A DNA stretch of 64,000 nt from Siniperca chuatsi (taxonomy: Eukaryota; Chordata; Actinopteri; Centrarchiformes; Sinipercidae), in NCBI RefSeq assembly GCF_020085105.1, contig NC_058065.1:3412218-3476217 (forward strand), written 5' to 3'. The notes below the pieces were generated by a model. That model saw only the letters and a list, made by a program, of their open reading frames with translations, searched no databases and was not told the origin of the DNA. A program made the position numbers and the translations under genes. Below are positions 12,861 through 24,404 of this stretch, piece by piece (the stretch's first letter is position 1; each line of letters starts with the position of its first letter).

Positions 12861-15800
12861 TTATTCCTCCTCTTTGATCTTCAGAGGTTCCCTGCTCTGG
12901 AGCGCCGCATCAGAATCGTCAGACTTGTCGTCGGTGTCATCGATATCGTCGCCGTCCATCTCGTTGGTGACGTACGAGCCTTTATGTCTGGACAGACACC
13001 ACAGCAACACCGCTGTTGTGCAGATTAGCAGCAGCAGCACTGCACCAACGGCCCCTGAGTATAAATGTCAAGACAGGAGATCACTAAAAGATTAGAAAAT
13101 CCCAACTTATCAAACATATATTCACTGAATTTTGCACATTAAACAGCTCAAACTACAGGATCAAATTCAGATTTGGAGTGTGCCACTTTTTCAGTATTTA
13201 ATCAGAATCAAATAATGAATTGATCGATGTAAATAACGGATTACATGTGCATTTAAAGGATGCGTTACAAACTTAAATAAAAAAGGTATATTAAACTTGT
13301 TTTCTTTTATTTCCTTACTCTGTCTTGGATAGTAATTGAATTCAGATACTTAATTAAAGGATTTCGTTAAATCCCATTTACTAATGTGTCTCTTTTCCAT
13401 TACGCTGATTATAATAAAACACTGAAAAAGTTTACGATTACTGTAAAGTCAAATTTTTTAAAAAGATATTTATGCTGCATTCATGTGGGCTAAAAGGTAC
13501 TGGAGCAAAATGTCCAAGATCTTGAAAACCAGTTGTGGCCAAATCAGGATCATAATCTGGCTTCTGGCTCAAGAGAGGACAAAATGCACTGCAGAGGACT
13601 TAAACAACATAAAACAACCCATTTTAGCTGTTAGCATCATTAAACATAATCAGTTCAGTCCTCACCTCCAATTAAGGCTGCAAAAAGTCCATCGTCCACG
13701 GTGATGCCTGTAAAGACATTAAACTTCAATAAAACTACCATTCATTCATTCATTTAGAACCATGTATTTATGTACTATCCAGCTTTCTAAAATGCAATCC
13801 TTGCAGATGTCCAGTTGTAATGACATCTGTATCAGGTAGCTTCACGAAGGTGTTGGAACAAGCAGGTAGGGTGAAATTCAAAGTGTGGCAGTGGTGAAAG
13901 AAGTACTCAGATCTTTTACTTAAGTAAAAGTACCACAGTGCAGAAATTAAAGTCCTGCATTCAGAATGTATTTGTTATTAATACAAAATATAATAACCTG
14001 AATCTGCAAAGTAACTAAAGTTATCAGATAAATGTAATGGAGTAAAAAGTATAATATTTGACTGAATTGAAGGGGAGTAGAAGTATAAAGTAGTAGAAAA
14101 TGGAGACATTCAAGTAAAGTACAATACCGTAAAATTGTACTTGAGTAAATGCAAATGTTACTTTCCACCACAGGGTTTGGTTTTCTTTCTAAGTTTAGTT
14201 TCCTTTGCTGATGCAAATTCAGTGTCAGTGGCTTTTTTTTCCCCAGATAGGAGAGGAAGACCCTCGAGGATGAGGATGGAAGGGTGAAATTCAAGTGTTT
14301 AAGGTTAAAAAAATGAAGATTGTGTATTTGGAGATGATGCACTCGAGGAACAAATGCTGCAAAGCTCCTTTCAACACATAACAGCCTGATTTTCTAAGCA
14401 GAAGAACTCGAGTTTTGACTTTTTTTGCATAAAAATCTCAGATATTCATGTCCGATTGTCTCGGGCCTGCAGATTTTTTCAGTATTGAGCCACCACGCCC
14501 ATGCAGCGCTACAGGCAGCCCACATTATAGGAGGACACATGGCAGCTGATGTTTTTTTTCTAGGCTCAGAATCCAACCATGCATGGTATTCAAAGACCCT
14601 CAGTCTATTTTAAAACCTCAGTGTTTGCAGAGACGAGGTGACAGAGGCTGGTTTTACACTTCAGGGCCAAACAGGGCTCCACTCTGTTCACATGAGCTCT
14701 GTACTCTATTTATTTACACATCATATTCTCACAAATTTTCATATCACATCCTACAAAAAGCAATAAACATCTTTATGTTTATCTATTAGCAAGAAAACCG
14801 CCACCAAACCTGTTCAGTCTGATGAAACCGGTGCAGAGATAACAAGACGTTTAGTTGACCCTAAAAAAGTGTTATCCTGGGGTTAAAGGGACTTAAAAAA
14901 AAATGAAATAAGAGCACAATTTTGCTATCTTGGCATACAGTGATATTGGAGTTGACATCTGGAGATGATAAGACCCCCAAAAAATAATAAGCTAACGCAG
15001 CTTTAACTCCTCACTTTCAAGAGATTTGCCAAGAAAATGATAAAAACAAGCTGCCTTCAAGTCACTCTCAGAAGTTCCCACACTGAAAGTCATAAATACG
15101 AGTACAGATGTTGCATTTAGGTGTTTTAATTCAGAAATAACACTACAATGGACTCTACATGTAAACTTTTCTACTTTTTATAAATGTTTTATTAGTGATG
15201 CAGTGAAAACAACTGATTTTACAGTTTAACAACCATAATTATAATGTTTTTACTAACCACCACCAAATAAGAATAGGTTTTGGGCACAAATAGCAACTGA
15301 AATTTTGAAGCCTCTTTGGCCCTGACGTGGAAACGAGGGCCAGCTGTTATCTCCACGGCGACAGACCCTGGAGGCGTCACTCTCGCTCCTTCCCATGCTC
15401 TTCTCTGGCATCAGGCTGATAAGACACTCCCTGCTAAACACACACACACCTCGGCTGGTACAAAACACTCGCAGGGTGTGTGTGTGTGTGGACATCAAGT
15501 TAACACACTCCGAGACTCATATCAATTACAGAATCACTGATCAAAACTGCACTGAATCCGATCCGATTCCAATTGGATCGTATTTCACACAAATTGTGAT
15601 TGTGGTCAGTGGTGGAAGAAGATCCTTCACCTAAGTAATCGTACACACGCAACAATGTCAAAGTCATTCAAAATCCTGCTTAAGTACATACGTATTATCA
15701 GCAAAATGTATTTAAAGTATTAAAAATTAAAAGTACTTGTGCAGTAAAATGTCCCCTGCGACTGAAACTACTATATGTTAAAGCATCAGTAATAATATTC

Positions 15801-16792
15801 CAATAACTTTAATACTTTAAGTACATTTTGTTGTTAATACTTTTACTTAAGTATGATCTTGAATGTAAGACTTTTACTTCTAATATTTTTACAGAACGCC
15901 TGTCGCTGGTACTTTCCAGCGGTCATATATCGTTTTGGGAATCGGTCGTATATGTGGTTTTGGGAGCCACTGGCAGCTGACCCATTCTGTTGTTCAGGTA
16001 TGAGAATGTGTTGGATACGTGAACCTCTCTGAGCCTCGAACAGTTATTTAATGAAACCATCTAAGAAGTTTAAAGGGTAAATCTCTCTTTTGCTGGAAAC
16101 ATGATAAGGAGCCCAAACTGCTGTTTATAAGTCTCAAGCCAAAAACTCTGGGAAGCGCTACTTAAATCTTTAATTAATCTTAATCTGAAGAGTAATCAGT
16201 AGCTAAAGATGTCAGATAAATGTAGTGCATTGAAACCTGCAATATTTCCCTCTGAAATGTAGTGAAGCATAAAGTAGTAGAAGATGAAAATACTCAAGTA
16301 AAGTACAAGTACCTCAAAATTGCAACAAGGGAGGAGTCAAATCTAAAGATATCAGCCCATACTTGTATCACTTTATAATAAAAAATCTGAACTGAATCCT
16401 TTGAAAGTGTCATTTTTAAGCTTTAGGCATAAAACTGTGGTTTTCATTATAATCTGCTCAGTTTTAGTCAGTAGAGTAGTTTGCATTAGGTAGAGTTTTG
16501 GTACAGTTCACTGTTTTAAGCAGGTGGTGGTATTTATGACATCCAGAATCCAAATTCAAATCCAAAACACTCCACTGGTGGACGGACTTGAAGTTTATCC
16601 AGAAGAAAAATAGGTTTAGTTTTCTCAGTAAATCTCATTTTCTAGTTTTTCTGATGTCTTTGAACTGCTCATTTTTTGTTGATTCGTGTACATGTACGTA
16701 CCCTTCGTCACTGAGGTCACAACCTCAGTTAAAGGAGGCGGGGTTTCAGACGACGGCAGAACTGCAGGGGGTGGAGTCGCCATAACATCCAT
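12861..16792 (-). CDS. gypc: glycophorin C-like single-pass membrane protein (108 aa)
   Basis: The coding exons on the minus strand are 16792-16702, 13707-13666 and 13054-12861. All junctions are GT-AG and the phases join cleanly (91+42+194 bp). The start is the first ATG of exon 2, because a TGA in the probable first exon is in frame and no ATG intervenes. Residues 1-37 are a short Pro/Ser/Thr-rich ectodomain without a signal peptide. Residues 38-66 form one membrane helix with a G44xxxG48 motif. The juxtamembrane RHKGSYVTNE matches the protein 4.1-binding stretch of glycophorin C and of CADM adhesion proteins, and DAALQ further on also fits glycophorin C. Family members link membrane to spectrin-actin skeleton through 4.1 and the PDZ protein p55/MPP1. 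Here the acidic tail ends KIKEEE, without the usual EYFI PDZ ligand. The stop codon overlaps AATAAA. A CADM-like relative without Ig domains is the main alternative name. Confidence 0.72.
13889..14173 (+). repeat. hAT-like MITE, internally deleted, in gypc-like intron
   Basis: It starts CAGTGGTGAAAGAAGTACTC and ends ACTTTCCACCACAG. It carries the start and end words of the intact copy at 38684-39221 but lacks most of the middle. It lies in the 3-kb intron between coding exons 1 and 2 and is transcribed antisense to its forward orientation. The flanks give no good 8-bp duplication. Confidence 0.8.
15607..16325 (+). repeat. hAT-like MITE, foldback plus separated right half
   Basis: 15607-15760 is the forward MITE start (CAGTGGTGGAAGAAGATCC). 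About 15790-15897 is the same sequence inverted (AATACTTTAAGTACATTTTG, TTTACTTAAGTATGATCTTG), so the pair forms a foldback. 16170-16325 carries the forward right half, including AATATTTCCCTCTGAAATGT and CTCAAGTAAAGTACAAGTAC. The 15900-16165 stretch between them is unrelated. Confidence 0.65.
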
Positions 16793-17690
16793 GATGACGT
16801 CAACCTGAAGCAAAAAAAATGAACAAATCAAACAGTTAATGGTAGCCTGTTTATCAAATACTCACAAAAATTAAGAACAATGCGAATCTGAATTTTCTCC
16901 TTCTAATATAAAAATCTATTTGCAAGTTTTTCTTCTACAACAAGTTTAATTTCCCTCCTCAAAAAGCTCACCTTTTGCAGCATCCTCTGTTAACTGGATT
17001 AACTTCTGTAGCAAGTGTCTGCAAGATGTTTTTCATAGAAATTAACTAGCACTTGCTTTGAAGGTATGAACCTAAAAAGTGGCTTTAAGGGATGTAAAGT
17101 TTGTCGGATTTGAAGTAAATGGAGCAAAAACATACATCACCATTGGCATCATCGTCTTAAACATTCAAATCCAGGATTCTGTTCATTCAACTTCTCTGTG
17201 AATCATTAAAGTTAAGAAGTAATGGAGTCTTTTAAAGGAAGTATGTGACAGTTTGTCACATTCATGAATTATGAACTCGAGGGAATGACTCCAAAATGGA
17301 TCCACAGTGTCATGTCTGTATAACAAGAGTCACGCTTCACAAAAGTATCTCTGAGCTGCAGAGCATCACGGCCATTTTAATCTGATTTTATTCTCTTCCA
17401 CCCAAAACTTCAACACTGCTCCCTTTCTGGTCTCATCAAGTTTTTATTTATTTAAGACTGTAGCAGCATAACATATATGTTTGGTGAGGATGCATGCACT
17501 TTACCAGAACCGTTTTAGAGATTATTGATTGATTACTAAATTACAGAGTATAAACAAAGGTGCAGCAGCTGTAACAGTTTGGACAGAAGTTTGGTCTTCA
17601 AAACACAGGCACAATACATAAAGTAAAATATCACAAAACATTTAAAAAATCAAACTAAACAAGACTTAACGCCCCCCCAGAGAAACTCAC

Positions 17691-17880
17691 CAGTTCTGAG
17701 AATCTGCAAGCAGCTCTTCAGTTACTAAGAACAAGAAGAAGAAGAAACACAATGTGCTGGACAACACACACAACTCTCTCACACACACACACACACACAC
17801 ACTCACAGATGGGTGTGGTGTCAGTCCCCAGGGTCGGGATCTGTTCCCCCTCCGGCCAATCGCGAGGCTGACTCCACCTC
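17691..17880 (-). promoter_or_regulatory. probable first exon and promoter of the gypc-like gene
   Basis: A consensus splice donor (CTG|GTGAGT) ends at 17691 on the minus strand. Upstream of it comes a UTR-like stretch with a (GT)n tract (17802-17780) and then a CpG-containing, GC-richer patch at 17825-17885. That patch has a CCAAT box (GGCCAATCGC) near 17857. The transcription start cannot be placed. The exon contains an in-frame TGA, which supports a start codon in the next exon. Confidence 0.4.
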
Positions 17881-17889
17881 TCTGATGCT

Positions 17890-19845
17890 AAACAGCCTGC
17901 AGATGTCTGAAACTGTGCAGCTGACAACGCCTCTTACATCATCTCTTAACACACACCAGTTTGTTTCACTATCCCCGTGGGGGACAGTCATTGACATAAT
18001 GCTTTCCCTAGCCCCTTACCCTAACCTTAACCTAATTGCAACACACAGTAATGATTGTGTGTGTGTGTGTGTGTATATGTGTGTGTACACATGCTGTGTT
18101 TAATAATCTCACCTCAAGCCACTTTAATGTAGACCTTCACTCTGGCATGTTTAGCATGCTGCAGGACTTTCTGCCTGTGCTGGTGGTTCCCTACGTTTCC
18201 CAGAATGCCACCACACAACCAGGGAATATTAATTGTTTTAATATGTGGCTGTTTTGCGATGGAAGGAGGTACGCTATGAAGGACTGAAAGCCGAAATGAA
18301 AAGTCCTTGAAACACGTCCTTGATTACAACAGACTGATACCAAAACTCCTGGATATATTCAGGACATGATTTCATGTTGTCTTGTTTAATGTAATCTGCA
18401 GGAAGCAGAAACATACAGCAAACCTTTTCCTTCAGGTGGAATATTCAAACAGGTGACTCTAATCATCTAGTTATTTATGTTGAGGTTAATGAGGTCAGTG
18501 GGGAGAAGAATTACCTTCACTTACCTCACACCTGATGGTTGCTGCACACAGGACTAAATAAAAGATTAGAAAATGATGATTCACATTGACTGTAATATTG
18601 CTGTAAATACGCAGTTACATGTGTGGACAGAGAGCTGTATGGACGGACAGCACTGCAATGAAAATCACAGGGAAAATCACAAAGTTAATTTCAGTGACTA
18701 ACACTGAGTTCATTTGGCATTGTTCTCACCATAACTGGCCTTAATACTGTGGCAAAATGCCTCAGACTCGCCCTACGAACGACTGCTTCCCACAACACAA
18801 AAACACAAATTAAAGAAAAAGAGAGAAAATGTGCAAAAAAAAAATCACTGAAGTCGTTTTGTTATCAAAGCTTTCTGTTTAAATGTTTAGTTTGTGATTT
18901 ATATTTGAGTTTTTGTGTTAGGAGTGAAAACACTGATCCAAAGTCTGCAGAAAATTAAAATCTAGTATCTTTCAAGTCACTAACCCCACCAAAAACCACT
19001 CAAGGCAGCGTCACACTGAGAAAAACAATAAACAACAGGTGCTTTGTGGTTGAGGAGCTCTGTAGAACCACTATTAAAATGTCAGTTTATATGTTTCAAT
19101 GAATATTTTGCCAAGAATAAATTGGCCGAGTTCATTTCAGAAATGGCATGTTTGGTGAAAAACAAACAAGAAACAAGTTCATCATGTAGCCTCAGTAAAA
19201 TCAAGAGGATTCATGCTGTAAAAAAATTTGTTCTCCTCTTATATGTAACCTGCTTTCTTTTAAAAAGTCCACTGAAGATAATCAGCAGTCATGTTTTCAT
19301 GTGTCATTTTGTTTGATGAATACATTTTAAGAACATGTGTGTAGTTTTTCCTCCTTTTCAATCAATCATTAGCTCAATCCCACAAACGCGTTCTCGAACT
19401 CAGAGTCACACATTGATAATTTAATTAATTTCATCGACATCCAAACAAACCAGTGCTCAACATTTCAAAACACACATCATCAGACAAACTCTTCTGTTCC
19501 AACTGATTTAAACCTATCATTTGTTTTCTTTGCATGAAGACATTTACACATTGTGAAACTAGATTTTCATTCTATCAGATTGTTGGTTTAACTAAACTCG
19601 GCTACAGGCAATAGCGGCTACTAAATCCTAACATTTCGTGATTATTTTAGCAGCCAGCTGGACATTTGGAATGTATTATGACTCAAATAAGTGTAGATTA
19701 CTTGTTTACCAACTACCTAAATATGAAGTAAACATATATAAGTAACAGCTTCTAAACAAGAAACAAACAAGAGCTAAACAACGTATCAGCCGCTTTGACA
19801 AGCCCAGTGTTTTTTGTAAAACATCAAATGAATGCAAACTTACTA
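17890..19845. other. intergenic, no gene seen
   Basis: Lies between the gypc-like promoter and the tandem repeat array. It holds a (GT)n tract at 18056-18087 and AT-rich sequence without recognisable exons. Confidence 0.5.
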
Positions 19846-19849
19846 GCGA

Positions 19850-20760
19850 CATCCACAATCTATCAGCCAGATTTTTATTTTACAATATAATTCAAAATTA
19901 TGGTTGGTTTTTCTCTAAAAAAATAACCCCTTCAAAAGCCATTTTTAAAATTTGCTAGCCAATTAAACATGTTTAACTTCAAGACTAAGTTACTAGTCAC
20001 TTTCAATTTTAACTATATTTCTCCTAAACTGTGGCTTCCAAAGTGGCTTCTAGATTATGTAAAACTCACAAGCCATTTGAAAACTTTTACTAGCCAATTA
20101 AATAGTTTTTTAAATGACGACCAACTTACAAGTCACTTTCAATATTTGAGGCAAGGTACCTCCAAATGATTATTATGTGTAGATGAACTTACCAGTCATT
20201 TTTACAACTTTACTGGCCCTTTAGACATTCAAGAGAAGAACCTTAAATTATTGATTACTTATTTGCTGAACTTGGTAGCCAAAGTTGGTAGCCATACCCA
20301 AAATCTAGCAAATTTTTTTTTAAACAGCTTGATTTATAGAATGGGATTGGAAATTATGCTAAAGTGGCTATTAAAAAGACATAAATATGGCGAATTTCTG
20401 CAGCCAACTAGGGCCTCTAAAAATATTTCTGACTACATTAGTTTACTGGTCGACTTTAAGAAATCAGTGGCTAGTTTTGTAACAAACTTTGTTGTCACAC
20501 CAAAATCTCAGCCATTTTGAAACCTTTACTAGCCAATCAAATGTTTTTTAAATGACGACCAACTTAAAAGGCACTTTTAATATTTGCTAGTCAACAAGAT
20601 TTGTCAAACACAGGTGCCTCATCAGCCACAATCTAATAAAAAGTACCTCCAACTTATTATCATGTGTAGATTAACTTAATAGTTTTGTAACAAACTTTGT
20701 AGCCACATCAAGATCCCAAAGCCATTTTGAAGACATTACAAGCCATCTAGATATTTAGAG
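19850..20760. repeat. degenerate tandem repeat array, ~219-bp period
   Basis: The same words return at a near-constant spacing. AGTTTTGTAACAAACTTTGT occurs at 20473 and 20691 (218 bp apart). AAATGACGACCAACTTA occurs at 20112 and 20550 (438 bp, twice 219). TAGCCAAT occurs at 20091 and 20530 (439 bp). The block is saturated with TAGCCA/AGCCATTTT words back to about 19850, where units are too diverged to align by eye. It lies just downstream of s100b and has no coding content. Confidence 0.6.
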
Positions 20761-20835
20761 TCAAATAGAAAAAGAGGATCTTTTGAAACATTTTAGCTGA
20801 TTTTAGCTAAAGTAACTACTACACTGGACTGTTTG

Positions 20836-20882
20836 CCAGCCAGCAGCCAAACCTCACCAGTAATGTTTTGGCTGCTGGCTGG
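20836..20882 (-). promoter_or_regulatory. perfect 16-bp inverted repeat 3' of s100b
   Basis: The arms CCAGCCAGCAGCCAAA (20836-20851) and TTTGGCTGCTGGCTGG (20867-20882) are exact reverse complements around a 15-nt loop. In the s100b sense strand the hairpin begins about 120 nt after the stop codon, so it is probably in the 3' UTR. Its function is unknown. It could also be a small foldback repeat. Confidence 0.5.
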
Positions 20883-21002
20883 AGTTGTGTTTTCCCACCC
20901 TGCTCTGCTCTGAAGGCACCAACAGGTTGTGCGTTGCTAGGCATCTTCTTCTTCTTTATAATTTACTGTAGCTCCCCCTTCGTCTCCGTGCTCGCCTCCT
21001 CC

Positions 21003-22189
21003 TTACTCGTCCTCGTGCTCGAAGAACTCGTGGCAACAGACGGTAACCAAGGAGATGAATGTCATGAACTCCTGGAAGTCACACTCGGCGTCGCCATCGG
21101 TGTCCAGGCTCTCCATCAAGCTGTCAAGTGTTGCCTGGTCTTTCACATGCTGCAGGGGAGGACAGAAAGGTCACATCAGGTCATACACAACCCAAGACAA
21201 TAAAGTGAGTATGTTTGGATGAAGATAGACCTGGATTTAAATCAAACTACTGAATCACAATATTTAGGCTGTTAGTTCCAGAGGTCTGAAGTAACTTAAA
21301 ACATTCACTGGTGTACTTATAGCGAGTAAAGTATTTCCTTTCTTTGACACTTTGGTGCAGCGGTGGAAGAAGTATTGAGATCTTTTACTTAGCAATTAGC
21401 AATACCAGTATAGAAATACTCCGTTACAAGTAAAAGTCCTTAATTCATATGTTCAATATAAGTCCGAAAAAGCATTAAAAGAAAATGTTAAGTGTTGTAT
21501 TATATTATTTGATTATTACTACTAATCCATTAAGGTGTAAGCTGCATTTTAATGTTTTATCTGGTTGTGGTGGATCTAATTTCACCTACTTTATATTCTG
21601 TTGGCTAGTTTGATTTAGAACAATGCATCATGTTTTATAAGCTGGTCATTTGTTTTGAAAGAAAAATCCTCATCTTCAAAGCAGGAGTCAAATAAATGTA
21701 GTGCAGTGCAATATTTGCTCATGAACTGTAGTGGAGTGGAAAGGAAATAGTTAAGTAAAGAACCTCAAAACTGTATTTAAGTGCAGTACTAGAGTTCTCT
21801 CCTTCCTTTATCAACTGATCTTGTAACATCGACATCCCTAGAACAGCAAACTGTTTAACTAAACTCTACTCCACAATGAATGTACTTTTACTTGTAGTGA
21901 AGTATTATTTCCACCGTGTTTTAACTAATCTAAAGGATTTGAATACTTCTTCCACCGGTGGCCATTTCTCTCTCTGTTCGGTTGAACTCTGCTTCCTCCA
22001 GCGTCTCTCCAGAGTTTCAAATCTCTCTGTGCTTCGTGTTTTGTGTCTCACCGCCATCAGATCTGGCAGCTCGTCGTTAAGCAGATCCTTCAGCTCGCTC
22101 TTTTTCAGTTTGTGTTTGTCTCCTTCTCTTTCTGAATACTTCTGAAACACTGCAATGATGGTCGCCATCGAGGTCTCCAGGTCGGTCAT
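21003..22189 (-). CDS. s100b: S100B calcium-binding protein
   Basis: There are two coding exons, 22189-22052 (46 codons, donor GCG|GTGAG) and 21149-21003 (48 codons plus TAA, acceptor CTGCAG). They give 94 residues against 92 in human S100B. The N-terminal S100 pseudo-EF loop lies at about 19-32 (REGDKHKLKKSE). The canonical EF-hand is at 62-73 with ligands D62, D64, D66, E68, D70 and E73. The C-terminal HEFFEHE typical of S100B is present, with two added residues (DE). S100B forms antiparallel dimers that expose a hydrophobic target cleft on calcium binding. It acts in glia and other cells on partners such as p53, NDR kinase and RAGE. The two-coding-exon structure with a split between the EF-hands is standard for S100 genes. 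Glutamine replaces the human zinc-ligand histidine in helix 1. The ~900-bp intron carries MITE copies. Confidence 0.92.
21358..21800 (+). repeat. hAT-like MITE in the s100b intron
   Basis: It starts CAGCGGTGGAAGAAGTATTGAG and continues with diverged words of the same family, ending in AACTGTATTTAAGTGCAGTAC. A second, inverted MITE end lies at 21884-21962 (GAATACTTCTTCCACCGGTGG). This leaves only about 90 bp to the splice donor at 22051. Confidence 0.7.
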
Positions 22190-23044
22190 TGTCATCTGTC
22201 TTTTCACCTTTTCAGTGAAAAGAATAAATGAATAAATGGAAATCAGACACAGTAGCGTTCAGGATTTACTCACAGTTAAATGACCTTGTGGTAAAAAAAA
22301 TTCATCAGTATTGATCTAAAGATTATTTTAAGGATGCAGAAAGAGTTTAGTCAAGTTTTCACATTTTCGCTCTGTATTTATTTATTTATTCGTTTAATCA
22401 GCTCACTATTGTCTGATTGTATCATAATCAGAAAAATATATATTTTTTGTTAGATATTTTTATTATTATTATTTCACATGATGAAATGTACTTTCTTTAA
22501 AGATGATTTGACAAAGCATTGATTCAGAGATGGCATCCAATTCAAAATATTAGTGGTTTTTAATATTTGCATAGATACTTACAATTACATAGTTATTAGT
22601 ATTTCAATTGATTGATTGTTTGCTATAAAAAATCTACAAACCCTAAGTGATTAAAAGTGATCTACTGTACATCACACAGCACTGAATACAAGTTATGTTT
22701 ATGAAATGAAAATAATTTATGTAATATCTTTATTTTTCCATCTATACCACTCCCTACATGTACATTTTACCAGCATGACAGTGCAAAAAAAAAGTGCTGC
22801 ATTAACCTAAAACTCTAACTAAAATACCTTTTAAGATACATTATATGATTAAAAATACTTGATATGCAGTATTAAACTTGAGGTACAGAACACAAACTGT
22901 AGTTGACATTATTTATTATTTACATTGTTGGATGCTGGAATTTCAAAGTTTTTAAACTATTCTTTTCATATTTTAGTCTTTTCTGCATTTAGTTTCATCT
23001 ATCGGCACAAAAAGTCAGGATGAAGGAATGACTGATGACCTTAC

Positions 23045-23121
23045 CTCGGTGTCAGTTCAGGCAGGAGTTTTCTACTGCGAGTCCAGAGAGTGGAGGCTGA
23101 GGATGGAGAGCAGATTTTATA
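23045..23121 (-). promoter_or_regulatory. s100b TATA promoter and non-coding first exon
   Basis: On the minus strand a TATAAAAT box lies at 23121-23114. About 70 bp downstream is a consensus donor (GAG|GTAAGG) ending an exon at 23045. A transcription start ~30 bp after the box would give a first exon of roughly 23088-23045. The second exon then starts near 22195 (acceptor AAGACAG), six bases before the start codon. A short untranslated first exon is usual for S100 genes. Confidence 0.7.
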
Positions 23122-23255
23122 CTGCAGCAGTGTGGTGGGTGCAGTGCTGAGGTCATCCATCCTGTCATTCAAACTGCCGACCAATCCCGTCTGTCCACCT
23201 CCCCTCACTCCACTGCAACCCTGCGCTAACCAGCACTGATGGGCATGCCTGACTC

Positions 23256-24232
23256 TTAAAGGTACAATGTGTAAGATTTGGACAGAAGTTTTGTTTAATA
23301 ACATTCAAGAAATGAACTAACATTATCAACAGAATGTGAAGAAGTAAGATGTCTATGTACTGTGTTGCAGAGATATCAACCGAAATGAGCATGCTAACCT
23401 GCTAGCCCCGGCCCGTCCTGTGTTGTAATACCACTTGTGCCTCGAGAGGCGATAGTGAGTCACTGTAGCGTCCAGTCTGCCCTCAGTCCAACATGAGAGG
23501 ACGAAAAAGTGAAGCTGCCCCGAGGGCTTGTCGAGTTGAGGGTACAGCCCCCGGTTAGTGTCACAGAAACACAAAGATGCCAAAGAAAAGAAAAGATATA
23601 TAAAGAAGCAAAACAGGAGTAAATATTGGCGTGGCTTTCCACCCCTGGAGACAGCTCTTGGCGAGTAAAGAGATGTGGTCTGATGCTGAACTCACAACGT
23701 TTCTTTTAGACTGGTAACATCTAACGCTGGCTATTTAGCGAAACGTATCTTTAGTGCAACTAATGACAACACGAATCGTAATGAAAAACATTCCAAATGG
23801 CGTCGATATATGGTGTTGATGTGGCTGTTTTCTTGCTACTGTGGTCTCTTGCTAAAACTGAGCTAAGCAGCAATAACGTAAACGATAAGCCGACGCCACA
23901 TGTGAAGATTATAAGAATTTTGCGTATTCTTGCCCTGCTGTTAGTTAGTAGTTGGCTTTTTAAAAAATAACTGTTGACTGTAAATTGAGATTGTATGGAC
24001 CCAGTAGTAGACCGACCAAATTCACCAAATTGTTACCACTTGGCATTACTGTTATGAGGTGAGGCAAGATTGGAAAGTTTGGAAAGTTTGCTATACACAT
24101 GGCAAAGTTTATTACGTGTGTCTAACTGTACACAATCTTGAACCGCTGCAGTTAGTAAATCATGCAATTCTTGCACAGTGCTGCCCCCTATTTGTTCGGA
24201 GCATGTGGCCAGGAATTGCACATTGTATTTAA
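23256..24232. mobile_element. TTAA-flanked non-autonomous DNA element (piggyBac-like)
   Basis: The left end is TTAA-AGGTACAATGTGTA (23256-23273). The right end is TGCACATTGTAT-TTAA (to 24232). The reverse complement of the right end, ATACAATGTGCA, matches the left end. TTAA target sites with short inverted ends are the mark of piggyBac-type elements. Nothing inside looks like a transposase, and the short open frames at 23353-23642 carry no recognised domain. Shorter relatives by structure lie at 52600-52710 and 58251. Confidence 0.55.
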
Positions 24233-24404
24233 TGTCAGTGTAATAATGTAATAACTGTTTGTAACAGCATATTTCCCATTACTTTGATTAAAGTTGTGGT
24301 AACTTTTAGACATTATTGAAATTTTGTAACCGAACTACTATAACTAACTATACCAAACTCCACTGGAAGGACACCCAAAAAACTGGACAAATATAACAAT
24401 CTGG

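Noticed and set aside
21905..22051. Extension of the s100b N-terminal frame (VRHKTRSTERF...)
   Set aside because: It is read-through past the GTGAG donor at 22051 into the intron and a MITE end.
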